In this document: piece by piece, positions 1 through 7,977 of the stretch
How positions within the stretch are numbered: the first letter of the stretch is position 1
Layout of the letters: each line of letters starts with the position of its first letter
Assembly: GCA_046263195.1 (NCBI GenBank)
Contig: JBHELG010000064.1
Location: 1-22,558 of the forward strand
Source of the DNA: JBHELG01 sp046263195
Lineage (GTDB): Bacteria; Actinomycetota; Nitriliruptoria; Nitriliruptorales; JAHWKO01
Direction: 5' to 3'
DNA: 22,558 nucleotides
The notes under the pieces: model-generated
Databases searched by the model: none
Seen by the model: the letters and a program-made list of their open reading frames with translations, nothing else
What the model was told of the DNA's origin: nothing
Translations under genes and position numbers: made by a program

Positions 1-2
1 CC

Positions 3-269
3 TTGCGCTATGCGGGCAAGGTCGGAACGGGCTACGACGAGGCCACCCTGCGCACGCTGCGTGACCGACTCGACGAGTTGGAGCAGGTCCGCTCCCCTTT
101 CCACGAGAGCGTGCGCGAAAAGGGCGTCCACTGGGTCGAACCGAAGCTCGTGTGTGAGGTCGGGTTCACCGAGTGGACCGACGACGGCAAGCTGCGCCAT
201 CCCCGCTATCTCGGACTGCGCGTCGACAAGGACCCGGACGAGATCGTGCGTGAGGCAGCAACAAGATGA
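3..269 (+). CDS. ligD: ATP-dependent DNA ligase, C-terminal part (LigD ligase domain), partial
   Basis: This is the last 88 codons of a gene that begins before the window; the frame is open from base 3. The residues match the C-terminal OB-fold of LigD-type ATP-dependent DNA ligases: KVGTGYD, then VHWVEPKLVCEVGFTEWT, then the closing HPRYLGLRVDKDP. In this family the OB-fold closes over the nick during sealing in non-homologous end joining. The nucleotidyl-transferase domain with its catalytic lysine lies outside the window. The stop (267-269) overlaps the ATG of the next gene (266-268) as ATGA, so the ligase and the primase-polymerase are translationally coupled but encoded separately rather than fused as in mycobacterial LigD. 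No Ku gene is visible here. The family assignment is firm; the substrate role is family knowledge. Confidence 0.87.
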   Translation: MRYAGKVGTGYDEATLRTLRDRLDELEQVRSPFHESVREKGVHWVEPKLVCEVGFTEWTDDGKLRHPRYLGLRVDKDPDEIVREAATR

Positions 270-1047
270 CGGAAGAGAGGATCGAAGTAGGTGGGCGCAC
301 GGTCGAGCTGTCGAACCTCGACATGGTCTTCTTCCCCGACCTTGGTCTGACGAAGGGCCACCTCGTCGCCTACTACCGCGACATCGCGGAAACCCTCCTC
401 CCGCACCTCGCCGGCCGTCCACTCACGCTGCAGCGGTTCCCGGACGGCATCGCAGCCGACCAACCAGGCGACCATCACCTTGCACCGCTGGCTGTCGCGG
501 GCCCACGCTCTCGACCATCCCGACCTGCTCGTGTTCGACCTCGACCCGGCAGACGGTGGCATGAAGGAGTTGCGTGACGCGGCCCGCAAGCTGCGTGACC
601 TCCTCGAGGAGGTCGGCCTCGTGCCCTTCGTGCAGACGTCGGGCTCGAGGGGCTTTCACGTCGTGGCACCGCTCGACGGTAGCGCCGACTTCGACACGGT
701 GCGCTCGTTCGCCCGGGATCTGGCTGGACAGGTCGTCGCCCCCGAGCCGGAGCGCTTCACGACCGAGCAGCGTCTGTCGAAGCGCCAGGGGCGGCTCTAC
801 ATCGACACGAACCCGCAACGCGTACGCCCAGACGGTGGCCGCGCCCTACTCCATTCGGGCGCGTCCGAGCGCCCCGGTCGCGACCCCCGTCGAATGGCAC
901 GAGCTGGGACGGACCGAGGCATCCAGTTACACGGTCAGAAACATCTTCCGCCGCTTGGGTCAGAAGGTGGATCCCTGGGTCGCGGTCCACACGGAGTCGC
1001 GTCCACTGACCCCGGCACGTCGACGACTCGACCCGCTGCGGCAATGA
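266..1047 (+). pseudogene. ligD: LigD-type primase-polymerase domain protein, disrupted by internal deletion and frameshift
   Basis: Three reading frames must be joined to give one LigD polymerase (archaeo-eukaryotic primase fold) protein. Frame A (266 to about 451) gives the N-terminus, including VFFPDLGLTKGHLVAYYRDI and LQRFPDGI. Frame B (about 462-812) resumes at NQATITLHRWLSRA and carries the metal-binding FDLDP and TSGSRGFHVVAPLDG. Frame C (about 813-1047) gives RNAYAQTVAAPYSIRARP and YTVRNIFRRLGQKVDPW, then stops. Only about ten bases separate FPDGI from NQATITLH, where the family usually has some 35-45 residues, so a segment is missing. The second break looks like one extra C in the CCC at about 811-813. 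The surviving parts are well conserved. In the family this enzyme fills gaps with ribonucleotides at double-strand breaks. It is either a recent pseudogene or contains assembly errors. Confidence 0.75.
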
Positions 1048-1814
1048 CTCCCCGGCCGGGAAACCGTCACGATCACGACGCGCGTGATCCAGACGTTCTC
1101 GAGCGCAAGCGGGAGCTACGCCAGCGGGTGTGGGGGGACCTCGAACGGTCGGGCGCCTCCCGCTTCCCCGGTGCGGAGGGTCGCATCCCGAACTTCACCG
1201 GAGCCGAGAAAGCAGCCGAGCGGTTACGTGAGCTCGAGGTGTGGCGGTCGGCCGGACGGTTGAAGGCCAACCCCGACTCGCCGCAGTGGCCCGTGCGTCA
1301 GCGCGCCCTCGAGGACGGAAAGACCGTCTACATGGCCGTCCCACGGCTGGCCGAGGAGCCCCCCTTCCTGCTCCTCGATCCCCAGGCGACCAGCGAGTCT
1401 CCCCGCCGCGCGTCGTCGATCGCGGGCGCGTCCCGCAACGGGCGACCCGTCGACGTCGCCGACCTCGAACCCGTCCAGCTCGTTGTCGTCGGTTCAGTGG
1501 CAGTTGCCAGGGATGGTGCCCGACTGGGCAAGGGCGGCGGGTTCAGCGACCTCGAGTTCGCCCTGGCCCGCGAGGCGGGTCTCATAGCAGACGACGCCGC
1601 CGTCGTCACCACCGTACACACGCTGCAGGTGCTCGAAGCCGGTGCGGTGCCGATGACCGCCCACGACGTCCCTGTCGACCTCATCGTCACACCGGACGAC
1701 GTCGTCGATTGCCGGGAAGGCCCCTACCAACGCCCAACGGGGTTGCTTTGGGACGAGCTCAGTGAGGACAAGATCGAGGCCATACCGTTCCTGCAGCGCC
1801 TTCGTGGCGGCTGA
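1044..1814 (+). CDS. 5-formyltetrahydrofolate cyclo-ligase family protein
   Basis: The 256-residue product resembles the 5-formyltetrahydrofolate cyclo-ligase (MTHFS) family, which uses ATP to convert 5-formyl-THF to 5,10-methenyl-THF and returns stored folate to the one-carbon pool. Supporting features are an N-terminal helical region with FPGAEGRIPNFTGAEKAAERL, a conserved LKANPDSPQWPVRQRALEDGK stretch, and the phosphate-binding GARLGKGGGFSDLEFAL motif followed by a hydrophobic TTVHTLQVLEAGAVP segment. The GKGGGFSDLE form is the variant of the usual GKGxGYYD motif found in MTHFSD-like proteins. The start at 1044 is chosen because its ATG overlaps the stop of the polymerase gene (1045-1047) as ATGA. 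The same frame runs open upstream to about 480, but that part belongs to the damaged polymerase gene and not to a fusion. Confidence 0.8.
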   Translation: MTPRPGNRHDHDARDPDVLERKRELRQRVWGDLERSGASRFPGAEGRIPNFTGAEKAAERLRELEVWRSAGRLKANPDSPQWPVRQRALEDGKTVYMAVPRLAEEPPFLLLDPQATSESPRRASSIAGASRNGRPVDVADLEPVQLVVVGSVAVARDGARLGKGGGFSDLEFALAREAGLIADDAAVVTTVHTLQVLEAGAVPMTAHDVPVDLIVTPDDVVDCREGPYQRPTGLLWDELSEDKIEAIPFLQRLRGG

Positions 1815-1919
1815 CGCGACGCCGACGGTATCGTGCGCCGAAAGGCGTGAACCGCGGCCCGGGCTTGCCTATCGTGGCCGTGTCGGCTCGTGAGAATGTC
1901 CGCAGCCATCGGAGGTCCC

Positions 1920-3392
1920 GTGACCCAACCCATACCCGAGGGCCTGTCCTACGACGACGTGCTGCTGCTGCCCCAGGCCTCGGCGGTGCTGCCCCGTGAG
2001 GTCGACATCTCGACGTGGCTGCACGGGCGCGTACGGCTGCGGCTACCGCTCCTTTCGGCCGCCATGGACCGGGTGACCGAAGACCGGATGGCCATCGCAC
2101 TGGCCCGCAACGGCGGGCTCGGAATCATCCACAAGAACGTCAACATCACCTCGCAGGCCGCAATGGTCGAGCAGGTGAAGCGCTCGGAGTCGGGCTTCAT
2201 CTCCGAGCCGATCACGCTGCGACCTGACGACACCGTCGCTCGGGCACACGAGCTCATGGCCCGGTACCGGGTCAGCGGCTTCCCCGTCGTCGACGACGAC
2301 GACCGGCTGCTCGGGATCGTCACGAACCGGGACCTGCGCTTCGGCGTGGGGGCTGGAAGCACGGTCAAGGAGCACATGACCTCCGAGGACCTCGTCACCG
2401 CCCCTCAGGGCACAACGCTCGAGCAGGCCCGAGACCTCATGCAGGAGCATCGTGTCGAAAAGCTGCCGATCGTCTCCGGGGACCGGCTGGTCGGGATGTT
2501 CACCTTCAAGGACGTCGAGAAGGTTCGCGCCTACCCTTACGCGTCGAAGGACGCGCGGGGGCGGCTGCTGTGCGGTGCGGCGGTCGGAGTCGGACCCGAC
2601 AGCCTCGAGCGCGCGGCCGCCCTCGTCGAGGCTGACGTCGATCTTCTCGCCGTGGATTCGGCCCATGGTCACGCCCTCGGCGTGCTCGAGTTCGCCGCCA
2701 AGATGAAGGACCACTTCCCCGACGTCCCCCTCATGGTCGGCAACGTCGCGACGGGGGACGGCATACGGGCCTGCCACGACCAGGGCGCCGACATCGTGAA
2801 GGTGGGGGTCGGGCCCGGCTCGATCTGCACGACCCGGGTGGTAACCGGTGTCGGGGTGCCCCAGTTCAGTGCCGTGCGGACGGCCGCTGAGGTGGGCGCC
2901 CAACTTGGCGTGCCGATCGTGGCCGACGGTGGCATCCGCTACTCGGGGGACGTCGTCAAGGCGCTGGCGGCCGGAGCGGCCGCGGTGATGGTGGGCAACC
3001 TGCTCGCCGGGACCGACGAGTCCCCCGGCGACCTCGTGTTGGTCGGAGGACGCCGCTACAAGGAGTACCGCGGCATGGGCTCGGTCGAAGCCATGCGCTC
3101 AGGATCAGCCGACCGCTATTTCCAGGGTGAGCGGCAACGGGAACCATCGAAGCTCGTCCCCGAAGGGGTGTCGGGCCTGTTGCCCTACCGGGGAACCGTC
3201 GCCGAGGTCGTTGCCCAGCTCGAGGGCGGCCTGCGCTCCGGGCTGGGCTACGTGGGGGCGGAGAATCTCGCGACACTCGTGAGCCGCGCGGAGTTCATGC
3301 GTCAGAGCGCAGCCGGTGCCCGCGAGTCGCACGTCCACGACGTCGAGGTCGTGCATGAGGCCCCGAACTATCAAGTGCCTGGCGATGGCTGA
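1920..3392 (+). CDS. guaB: Inosine-5'-monophosphate dehydrogenase
   Basis: The 490-residue protein is a full-length IMP dehydrogenase, which oxidises IMP to XMP with NAD+ as the committed step of guanine nucleotide synthesis in the cytoplasm. It opens with the family signature LSYDDVLLLPQ. Two CBS domains lie at about residues 95-205 (SEPITLRPDDTVARAHELM and TAPQGTTLEQARDLM). The catalytic loop GPGSICTTRVVTGVGVPQ puts the nucleophilic cysteine at residue 303, and GRRYKEYRGMGSVEAM precedes the flap. The GTG at 1920 is preferred because GGAGGT (1911-1916) lies just upstream and the protein then begins as the family does. An upstream GTG at 1890 or ATG at 1896 would add 8-10 residues and cannot be excluded. 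The gene overlaps the next by 8 nt. Confidence 0.96.
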   Translation: MTQPIPEGLSYDDVLLLPQASAVLPREVDISTWLHGRVRLRLPLLSAAMDRVTEDRMAIALARNGGLGIIHKNVNITSQAAMVEQVKRSESGFISEPITLRPDDTVARAHELMARYRVSGFPVVDDDDRLLGIVTNRDLRFGVGAGSTVKEHMTSEDLVTAPQGTTLEQARDLMQEHRVEKLPIVSGDRLVGMFTFKDVEKVRAYPYASKDARGRLLCGAAVGVGPDSLERAAALVEADVDLLAVDSAHGHALGVLEFAAKMKDHFPDVPLMVGNVATGDGIRACHDQGADIVKVGVGPGSICTTRVVTGVGVPQFSAVRTAAEVGAQLGVPIVADGGIRYSGDVVKALAAGAAAVMVGNLLAGTDESPGDLVLVGGRRYKEYRGMGSVEAMRSGSADRYFQGERQREPSKLVPEGVSGLLPYRGTVAEVVAQLEGGLRSGLGYVGAENLATLVSRAEFMRQSAAGARESHVHDVEVVHEAPNYQVPGDG

Positions 3393-3903
3393 CGGTCCGG
3401 AGCCAGAGCCCGTGCTCGTCAGCGCCTGTCTCGCGGGCAGACGCTGCACCTACAAGGGCACCGCCAACCCGCCGGAGGGGGACGGGAGCCTCCAGATCGA
3501 GCGCCTCATTGCCGAGGGCGAGGCCGTGCTCATCTGTCCTGAGATGGACGGGGGGCTCGGGGCACCGCGTCCCCCAGCCGAGATCGTGGGAGGGGACGGG
3601 CACGACGTACTCGACGGGCGGGCCCGCGTCGTGGCTGTGGACGGCACCGACGTCACCGAGGCCTACCTCGGGGGCGCGCGGATGGCGGTCGAACGTGCCC
3701 GGATGCATGGCGCCTGCGGGGCGGTGCTCAAGGCACGCAGCCCCTCTTGCGGTCACGGGGCGATCTACGACGGTTCGTTCTCGAAAACGCTCGTGCCCGG
3801 TGACGGCGTCACGGCAGCGGCTCTACGCCGGGCCGGCATCGCCGTCATGACGGACGAGGATCTGCGGCCCGACACGCCCAAGCCTTTCGACCGGCCGCAC
3901 TGA
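3385..3903 (+). CDS. DUF523 family protein
   Basis: This 172-residue protein belongs to the DUF523 family, which I recognise from three motifs in order: SACLAGRRCTYKG near the N-terminus, a CPEMDGGLGAPRPPAEI block, and KARSPSCG near residue 115. The conserved cysteines in all three blocks suggest a metal or iron-sulfur site; that is inference, since the family has no settled function that I can state. Its ATG lies inside the last codons of guaB (8-nt overlap), so it is probably co-transcribed and translationally coupled with it. The last 59 nt overlap the 3' end of thiI on the opposite strand, which makes the two genes tail-to-tail. Confidence 0.85.
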   Translation: MADGPEPEPVLVSACLAGRRCTYKGTANPPEGDGSLQIERLIAEGEAVLICPEMDGGLGAPRPPAEIVGGDGHDVLDGRARVVAVDGTDVTEAYLGGARMAVERARMHGACGAVLKARSPSCGHGAIYDGSFSKTLVPGDGVTAAALRRAGIAVMTDEDLRPDTPKPFDRPH

Positions 3904-5272
3904 GCCGCGACGCCACGCGCACCGCCCCCCGGCCCGTAACCGCGACCGGTCCGCTTGCAGGTGGCGTCTCCGAGGCACGGACAACCGGAACGCCGTCGGG
4001 TGGCGCATCGACCACGGGCACGGCCTCCATGCCCGGAACCCAGTGCTCGAGCGCGATCACCCGCCGGCCGGCCGCCGCGGCAGCCACGAGTCCTTCCGGC
4101 AATGAGGCCCGGGCACGTGTGAGGGTGGGACGCCTGGCGGCCACCGCCACCGGCCCCCCAGCCAGGTCGCAGACCTCCTGAGCACGCAGCGACAGTCCGT
4201 GTGTGCCGATCGCGCGTGAGCGGGCGATGATCTCGTCCTTGTCGAAACCGGCCAGCGGACGCAGCACGGTGCGTGTGCACACCGCGTCGATCTCCACCAG
4301 GTGATGGAGTGTCTGACTCGACACCTGCCCGATCGACTCGCCCGTGACGAGCGCGGGGATCCCCAGATCGCGGGCCACGAGGTCCGCGACACTGAACATG
4401 AGCTGCTTGAGGATGACCTGGCGGAGGCGGGGCGCCACGAGGTCGAGCAGAGCCTGCCTGGCCTGGGCGAAGTCGACCACCCATACGAGCGGACTGGATC
4501 CCGCTCCCCAGCGTCGCCAGAGCTCGTAGGCCACGGCAAGGGCCTGCTCCGTCTGCGCGCAGTCCAGCCGTACGTGGAGGAAGTCGACCCGGCTGCCGCG
4601 TCGCATCACCATCCAAGCAGCGACGGGGGAGTCGAAGCCCCCCGACAGCAGCGTGAGGCAGCGGTCCTGAGTGCCCAGCGGCATGCCGCCCGGGCCGGGC
4701 CAGTCTTCCTCGACGATCCACGCGCGGTCGCTCAGCACGAGTACGCGCACCTCCACGTCGGGGGTGTCGAGGTCGACCCCGCCCGAGCACGGCCGCAGGA
4801 GGTCGCCGATGAGTCGCTGCGCATCGGGCGAGCCCCATGTGTGATTCCCTCGCCGGCGGACGCGCACGGCGAACGTGTGCCCGCTGACAGCCTCGCGAGC
4901 AGCTGCGGCCACCTTCTCCGCGAGTTCCTCGAGGGAACCGCGGCTGTTCCAGTCGAGCGCGCGGGCGCGCTCGACCCGCTGACAGCCGAAGGTCGTGCGG
5001 GCGGCTTCCACCGCACCCAGCACGTCGGTGGGGGTCACGAGAAGCCGTCCGCCCCCCACCGCCTCGACGCGACTACCAGGGGCGAGCCGGTCGAGGGCCC
5101 GCTCGAGGTTGTCGCAGAAGACACGCTGGAACCGCCCCCGGGTCCGGGCCGACTTCACGTGGATCTCTCCAGCCAGTGACACGAGCACGAGCTCGTCCTG
5201 ACCGAGGATGCCGGGGTGACCGCCGTCCTGACCGAGGATGCGGGGGCGTCCCCCGCCGTGCTCGTCTGTCAT
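3845..5272 (-). CDS. thiI: tRNA 4-thiouridine synthetase / sulfurtransferase ThiI
   Basis: The 475-residue protein has the ThiI layout. An N-terminal ferredoxin-like domain opens with LVLVSLAGEIHVKS. A THUMP RNA-binding domain lies at about residues 75-185 (TFAVRVRRRGNHTWGSPDAQ). The PP-loop ATPase motif LLSGGFDSP spans about residues 208-216, and LVTGESIGQVSSQTLHHL follows. A cysteine in EVCDLAGG sits where the family's catalytic cysteine lies. I see no C-terminal rhodanese domain. ThiI adenylates U8 of tRNA and transfers sulfur to it, and in some bacteria it also feeds thiazole synthesis. The ATG at 5272 follows a GGAG-type ribosome site at a good distance; a TTG at 5284 is less likely. The N-terminus carries an 18-bp direct repeat giving ILGQD twice. 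The last 20 codons run antisense through the end of the DUF523 gene. Confidence 0.92.
   Translation of the reverse strand: MTDEHGGGRPRILGQDGGHPGILGQDELVLVSLAGEIHVKSARTRGRFQRVFCDNLERALDRLAPGSRVEAVGGGRLLVTPTDVLGAVEAARTTFGCQRVERARALDWNSRGSLEELAEKVAAAAREAVSGHTFAVRVRRRGNHTWGSPDAQRLIGDLLRPCSGGVDLDTPDVEVRVLVLSDRAWIVEEDWPGPGGMPLGTQDRCLTLLSGGFDSPVAAWMVMRRGSRVDFLHVRLDCAQTEQALAVAYELWRRWGAGSSPLVWVVDFAQARQALLDLVAPRLRQVILKQLMFSVADLVARDLGIPALVTGESIGQVSSQTLHHLVEIDAVCTRTVLRPLAGFDKDEIIARSRAIGTHGLSLRAQEVCDLAGGPVAVAARRPTLTRARASLPEGLVAAAAAGRRVIALEHWVPGMEAVPVVDAPPDGVPVVRASETPPASGPVAVTGRGAVRVASRLSAAGRKAWACRAADPRPS
5194..5241. repeat. 18-bp direct repeat at the start of thiI
   Basis: The 18-bp sequence at 5194-5211 is repeated exactly at 5224-5241. 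The 30-bp period keeps the thiI frame and duplicates the peptide ILGQD ahead of the first beta strand of the ferredoxin-like domain. Replication slippage would explain it, and it could serve as a variable N-terminal tail. Confidence 0.85.
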
Positions 5273-5365
5273 CTCCACTCCCAACTCATGACCTCACCCA
5301 TGCGAGCCCGAGCGCCACATGTTCGCCCGGCCGAGCGTCCCTCTCTGCCGTTCCGACCGGCCTCA

Positions 5366-5371
5366 TATTCT
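5366..5371 (+). promoter_or_regulatory. Candidate -10 box of a leaderless pgi transcript
   Basis: TATTCT fits the actinobacterial TANNNT -10 form and ends 7 nt before the pgi ATG at 5379. No Shine-Dalgarno sequence lies between, and the expected -35 region is weak. Together these suggest a leaderless mRNA, which is inference. Confidence 0.4.
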
Positions 5372-5378
5372 CACTTGC

Positions 5379-6961
5379 ATGAACGGAGACCTCCCTGCCG
5401 CCGCCTACGGGCAACGGATCCTGTCCGAGCGGCTCGGCCCGATCGAAGAGCCCGTACGGGCCGCTCTCGACGAGCTCACCGAGCGTGATGCCGTCGCTCG
5501 CGCATGGCAAGGCGACCACCGCCTCTGGAAGCCCGACCCTGCGGAGGTCGCAGACCGTCTCGGCTGGCTCGAGAGCCCGGCCGAGATGTCAGCGGTCGTC
5601 GACGACCTGAAGGCGTTCGCCGCCGAGGTGGCGGAGGATGGCTACACGGCGGTCGTACTCAGCGGTATGGGCGGGTCGAGCATCTTCGCTCAGACCATCG
5701 CCGAGCACTTCCCACCGAGACCCGGCTTTCCACGGCTGCACGTGCTCGACTCTACCGACCCCGCCGCCATCCGCCGCGCGGAGAACGCCGCCCCGCTCGA
5801 GCAGATCCTCTTCGTCATCGCGTCGAAGTCAGGCACCACTGTCGAGACTCGAGCCCATCTGTCGTACTTCTGGCGCCTGTCCGGGCGACGGGGCGAGCAA
5901 TTCGTTGCCATAACGGATCACGACACCCCTCTCGCCAGACTCGCCCACGAACACGGTTTCCGGACCCTGTTCGAGAACCGCCCCGATATCGGCGGGCGCT
6001 ACGCGGCGCTCAGCTACTTCGGGCTCGTACCGGCCGCACTCTCCGGAGTCGACATCGCCGGACTCCTGTCTCGTGCCGCGGTCATGGCCCAGACCTGCGA
6101 TCCTCAGACGTCAATCGACGAAAACCCCGCTGCCCGTCTGGCGGCGGTCCTGGGGGCAGCCGTCCGTGAAGGGCGAGACAAGCTGACACTCCTCCTGCCG
6201 CCTGAGATCGAACGTTTCGGCAGCTGGATCGAGCAGCTGATCGCCGATCAACCGGCAAGCACGAGACGGGCATCATCCCCGTCATCGACGAGCCTCCACC
6301 CTCGACCTCTTCCATCGAGGTGTACGGCGACGACCGCTTGTTCGTCGCCTTCGGTCCTCTACCTGGTGCCGACGAGCTCGCCGGCGACCATCCCCTGGTC
6401 GAGCTTCCCCTCAATGAGATCATCGACCTCGGTGGGGAGGTTTTCCGCTGGGAGCTCGCCACCGCTCTCAGCGGCGTCCTGCTCGATGTGAATCCCTTCG
6501 ACCAGCCGGACGTGATCGCGGCCAAGAAGGCCACCGCCGAGGCGCTGGCCGGATCGCCGAACGGGCCGATCGCGCCTCTCGAGCCGATGCTCGAGCTGGT
6601 GAGGCCGGGCAACTATCTCGCCATCCTCGCTTACGTCGATCCAGGCGCTCCCGTGGTGGGAGGTCTGCAGAGGGCTCGCGCGGTGCTCCGCGACCGTCTC
6701 CACGTCGCGACCATGCTCTGCATCGGGCCGGGCTACCTCCACTCGACCGGGCAACTGCACAAGGGAGGGCCGAAGAGCGGCGTCTTCCTCGAGGTCGTCA
6801 GCGAGGACGTCGAGGAGCTGCCCATACCGGGGACGGCTCACGGCTTTTCGACGCTGAAACGTGCTCAGGCGGCCGGAGATCTCGCGACGTTGCGCAGGCG
6901 CGGTCATCGCGCCGCCCGCGTGGACCTCGATGAGCTGCTCGCCCTCGGCAGCTGGCCCTGA
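5379..6961 (+). pseudogene. pgi: Glucose-6-phosphate isomerase (transaldolase-linked type), single-base frameshift
   Basis: Two frames together make one protein of about 527 residues. The first (5379 to about 6248) contains VVLSGMGGSSIFAQT, LHVLDSTDPAAIRR, FVIASKSGTTVET and GGRYAALSYFGLVPAA. These are the sugar-phosphate-binding and signature blocks of the glucose-6-phosphate isomerase branch often fused to transaldolase. The second (about 6250-6961) starts at TGKHETGIIPVIDEP and contains VEVFRWELATALSG-like sequence and YLHSTGQLHKGGPKSG. One base appears to be missing near 6249, just before the TGK codons. The enzyme interconverts glucose-6-phosphate and fructose-6-phosphate. Both halves are well conserved and the gene is usually important, so a sequencing or assembly indel is at least as likely as a true pseudogene. 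ATG 5379 is preferred over the upstream ATG at 5319, which would extend into the shared promoter region. It is divergent from thiI. Confidence 0.82.
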
Positions 6962-6999
6962 TCCTTAGGCGACGGAGGTGTTAGGCCTGGTCCGGGGGA

Positions 7000-7192
7000 G
7001 AGGTCGTAGTAGCGGCCTTGGGCCTGATCAGGCGAATGGTCGTAGTAGCGGTCTCGGGCCTGATCAGAGAGGTCGTAGTAGCGGCCTTGGGCCTGATCAG
7101 GGGGAGGTCGCAGTAGAGGTCTTGCGCCTGGCGGACGGAAAGCGCTAGGGCGGATTCAGCGGAGAGGTCGTAGTAGCGGTCTTGGGCTCGGG
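7000..7192. repeat. Degenerate tandem repeat array between pgi and modB, entering the modB 3' end
   Basis: Five units starting with GGTCGTAGTAGCGG or a close variant begin at 7002, 7038, 7071, 7106 and 7166. Three of them (7002, 7038, 7071) continue into GGGCCTGATCAG. Successive spacings are 36, 33, 35 and 60 nt. The CTGATCAG core is palindromic, reaching 12 bp in the first unit (7022-7033). The last unit (7164-7192) lies in the end of modB, where the minus strand encodes PKTATTTSP; downstream units encode KAATTTS-like peptides in another frame. A degraded half unit may start near 6982. The array lies between the convergent ends of pgi and modB. There are no regular unique spacers, so it is not a CRISPR. 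Confidence 0.85.
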
Positions 7193-7975
7193 CAGGAAAT
7201 GGCCACGTAGGACCACGAGGACCGTGACGGATACGACGAGCAGGACGAGGCTGAGCAGGTAGGCCGCCTCCGGATGGGTTTCGAGCTCGAGATAGACCGC
7301 CAGGGGCATGGTCTGGGTACGCCCAGGCAGGTTGCCAGCAAACGTGATAGTCGCCCCGAACTCGCCGAGCGCCCGCGCCCAACACAGGGCCATACCGGCG
7401 CCCAGCGAGGGGGCGACGAGGGGCAGAGTCACCCGTCGCAACACCAGCCACCGGCTCGCGCCGAGCATGGTCGCCGCGTCCTCCAGTCGCGCGTCGAGCA
7501 TCCGCAGGCCGGATTCCACACTCACCACGAGGAAGGGCATCGACACGAACGCCTCGGCGAGCACGACCCCGGCGGTCGTGAACGGCAGTGACAGGCCCGT
7601 GAGACTGGTGAAGGCCTGACCCAACAGGCCCCTGCGACCGAACGCGAGCAGGAGCGCCACGCCTCCCACGACGGGGGGGAGCACCATCGGCAGCAGGGCC
7701 AGGGCGCGCACGACCTCCTTGCCAGGGAAGCTCGTGCGGGCGAACAGCCAGGCCAGCGGGACTCCCAGGACGCTGGCCACGAGCACCGCCGACAGTGAGG
7801 TGACGAGCGAGAGCTGCAAGGCGCTGCGAACCGATGCTTGGGAGAGGAGGAGGACCAGGCGAGACCAGGGCACCTGCATCACGAGGCCGGCCAACGGCAG
7901 CAGGAGCAGGGCCAGGGCCACGAGCGCGAGGCTGCCCAGGACGACCGTGAGCGTGGAATTGGACCGGCGTACCAC
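7145..7975 (-). CDS. modB: Molybdate ABC transporter permease
   Basis: This 276-residue integral membrane protein has several hydrophobic segments (for example VVLGSLALVALALLLLPLAG at the N-terminus) and the permease EAA loop, read as EDAATMLGASRWLVLRRVTL, which docks on the ATPase subunit. ALGEFGATITFAGN is characteristic of ModB. The family forms the membrane channel of the molybdate importer. The gene starts with GTG at 7975, two bases after the modA stop, so the two are coupled. The C-terminal residues PEPKTATTTSPLNPP are encoded by a repeat unit of the adjoining array and may be a recent replacement of the original end. No ModC ATPase gene follows. Confidence 0.92.
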   Translation of the reverse strand: MVRRSNSTLTVVLGSLALVALALLLLPLAGLVMQVPWSRLVLLLSQASVRSALQLSLVTSLSAVLVASVLGVPLAWLFARTSFPGKEVVRALALLPMVLPPVVGGVALLLAFGRRGLLGQAFTSLTGLSLPFTTAGVVLAEAFVSMPFLVVSVESGLRMLDARLEDAATMLGASRWLVLRRVTLPLVAPSLGAGMALCWARALGEFGATITFAGNLPGRTQTMPLAVYLELETHPEAAYLLSLVLLVVSVTVLVVLRGHFLPEPKTATTTSPLNPP

Positions 7976-7977
7976 CG

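Noticed and set aside
480..1814. A single 444-codon ORF fusing a LigD polymerase with a folate cyclo-ligase
   Set aside because: The middle (about 813-1043) translates to nonsense in this frame while frame +1 gives the true polymerase end with a stop at 1045-1047 and an ATGA coupling. The fusion is a frameshift artefact.
1833..1846. GCGCC-GAAA-GGCGT hairpin as a terminator before guaB
   Set aside because: The stem is only five pairs with one G-U and has no T-run; too weak to call.
7000..7192. CRISPR array
   Set aside because: Unit spacing is irregular, units touch each other without unique spacers, and the last unit is coding sequence of modB. There are no cas genes.
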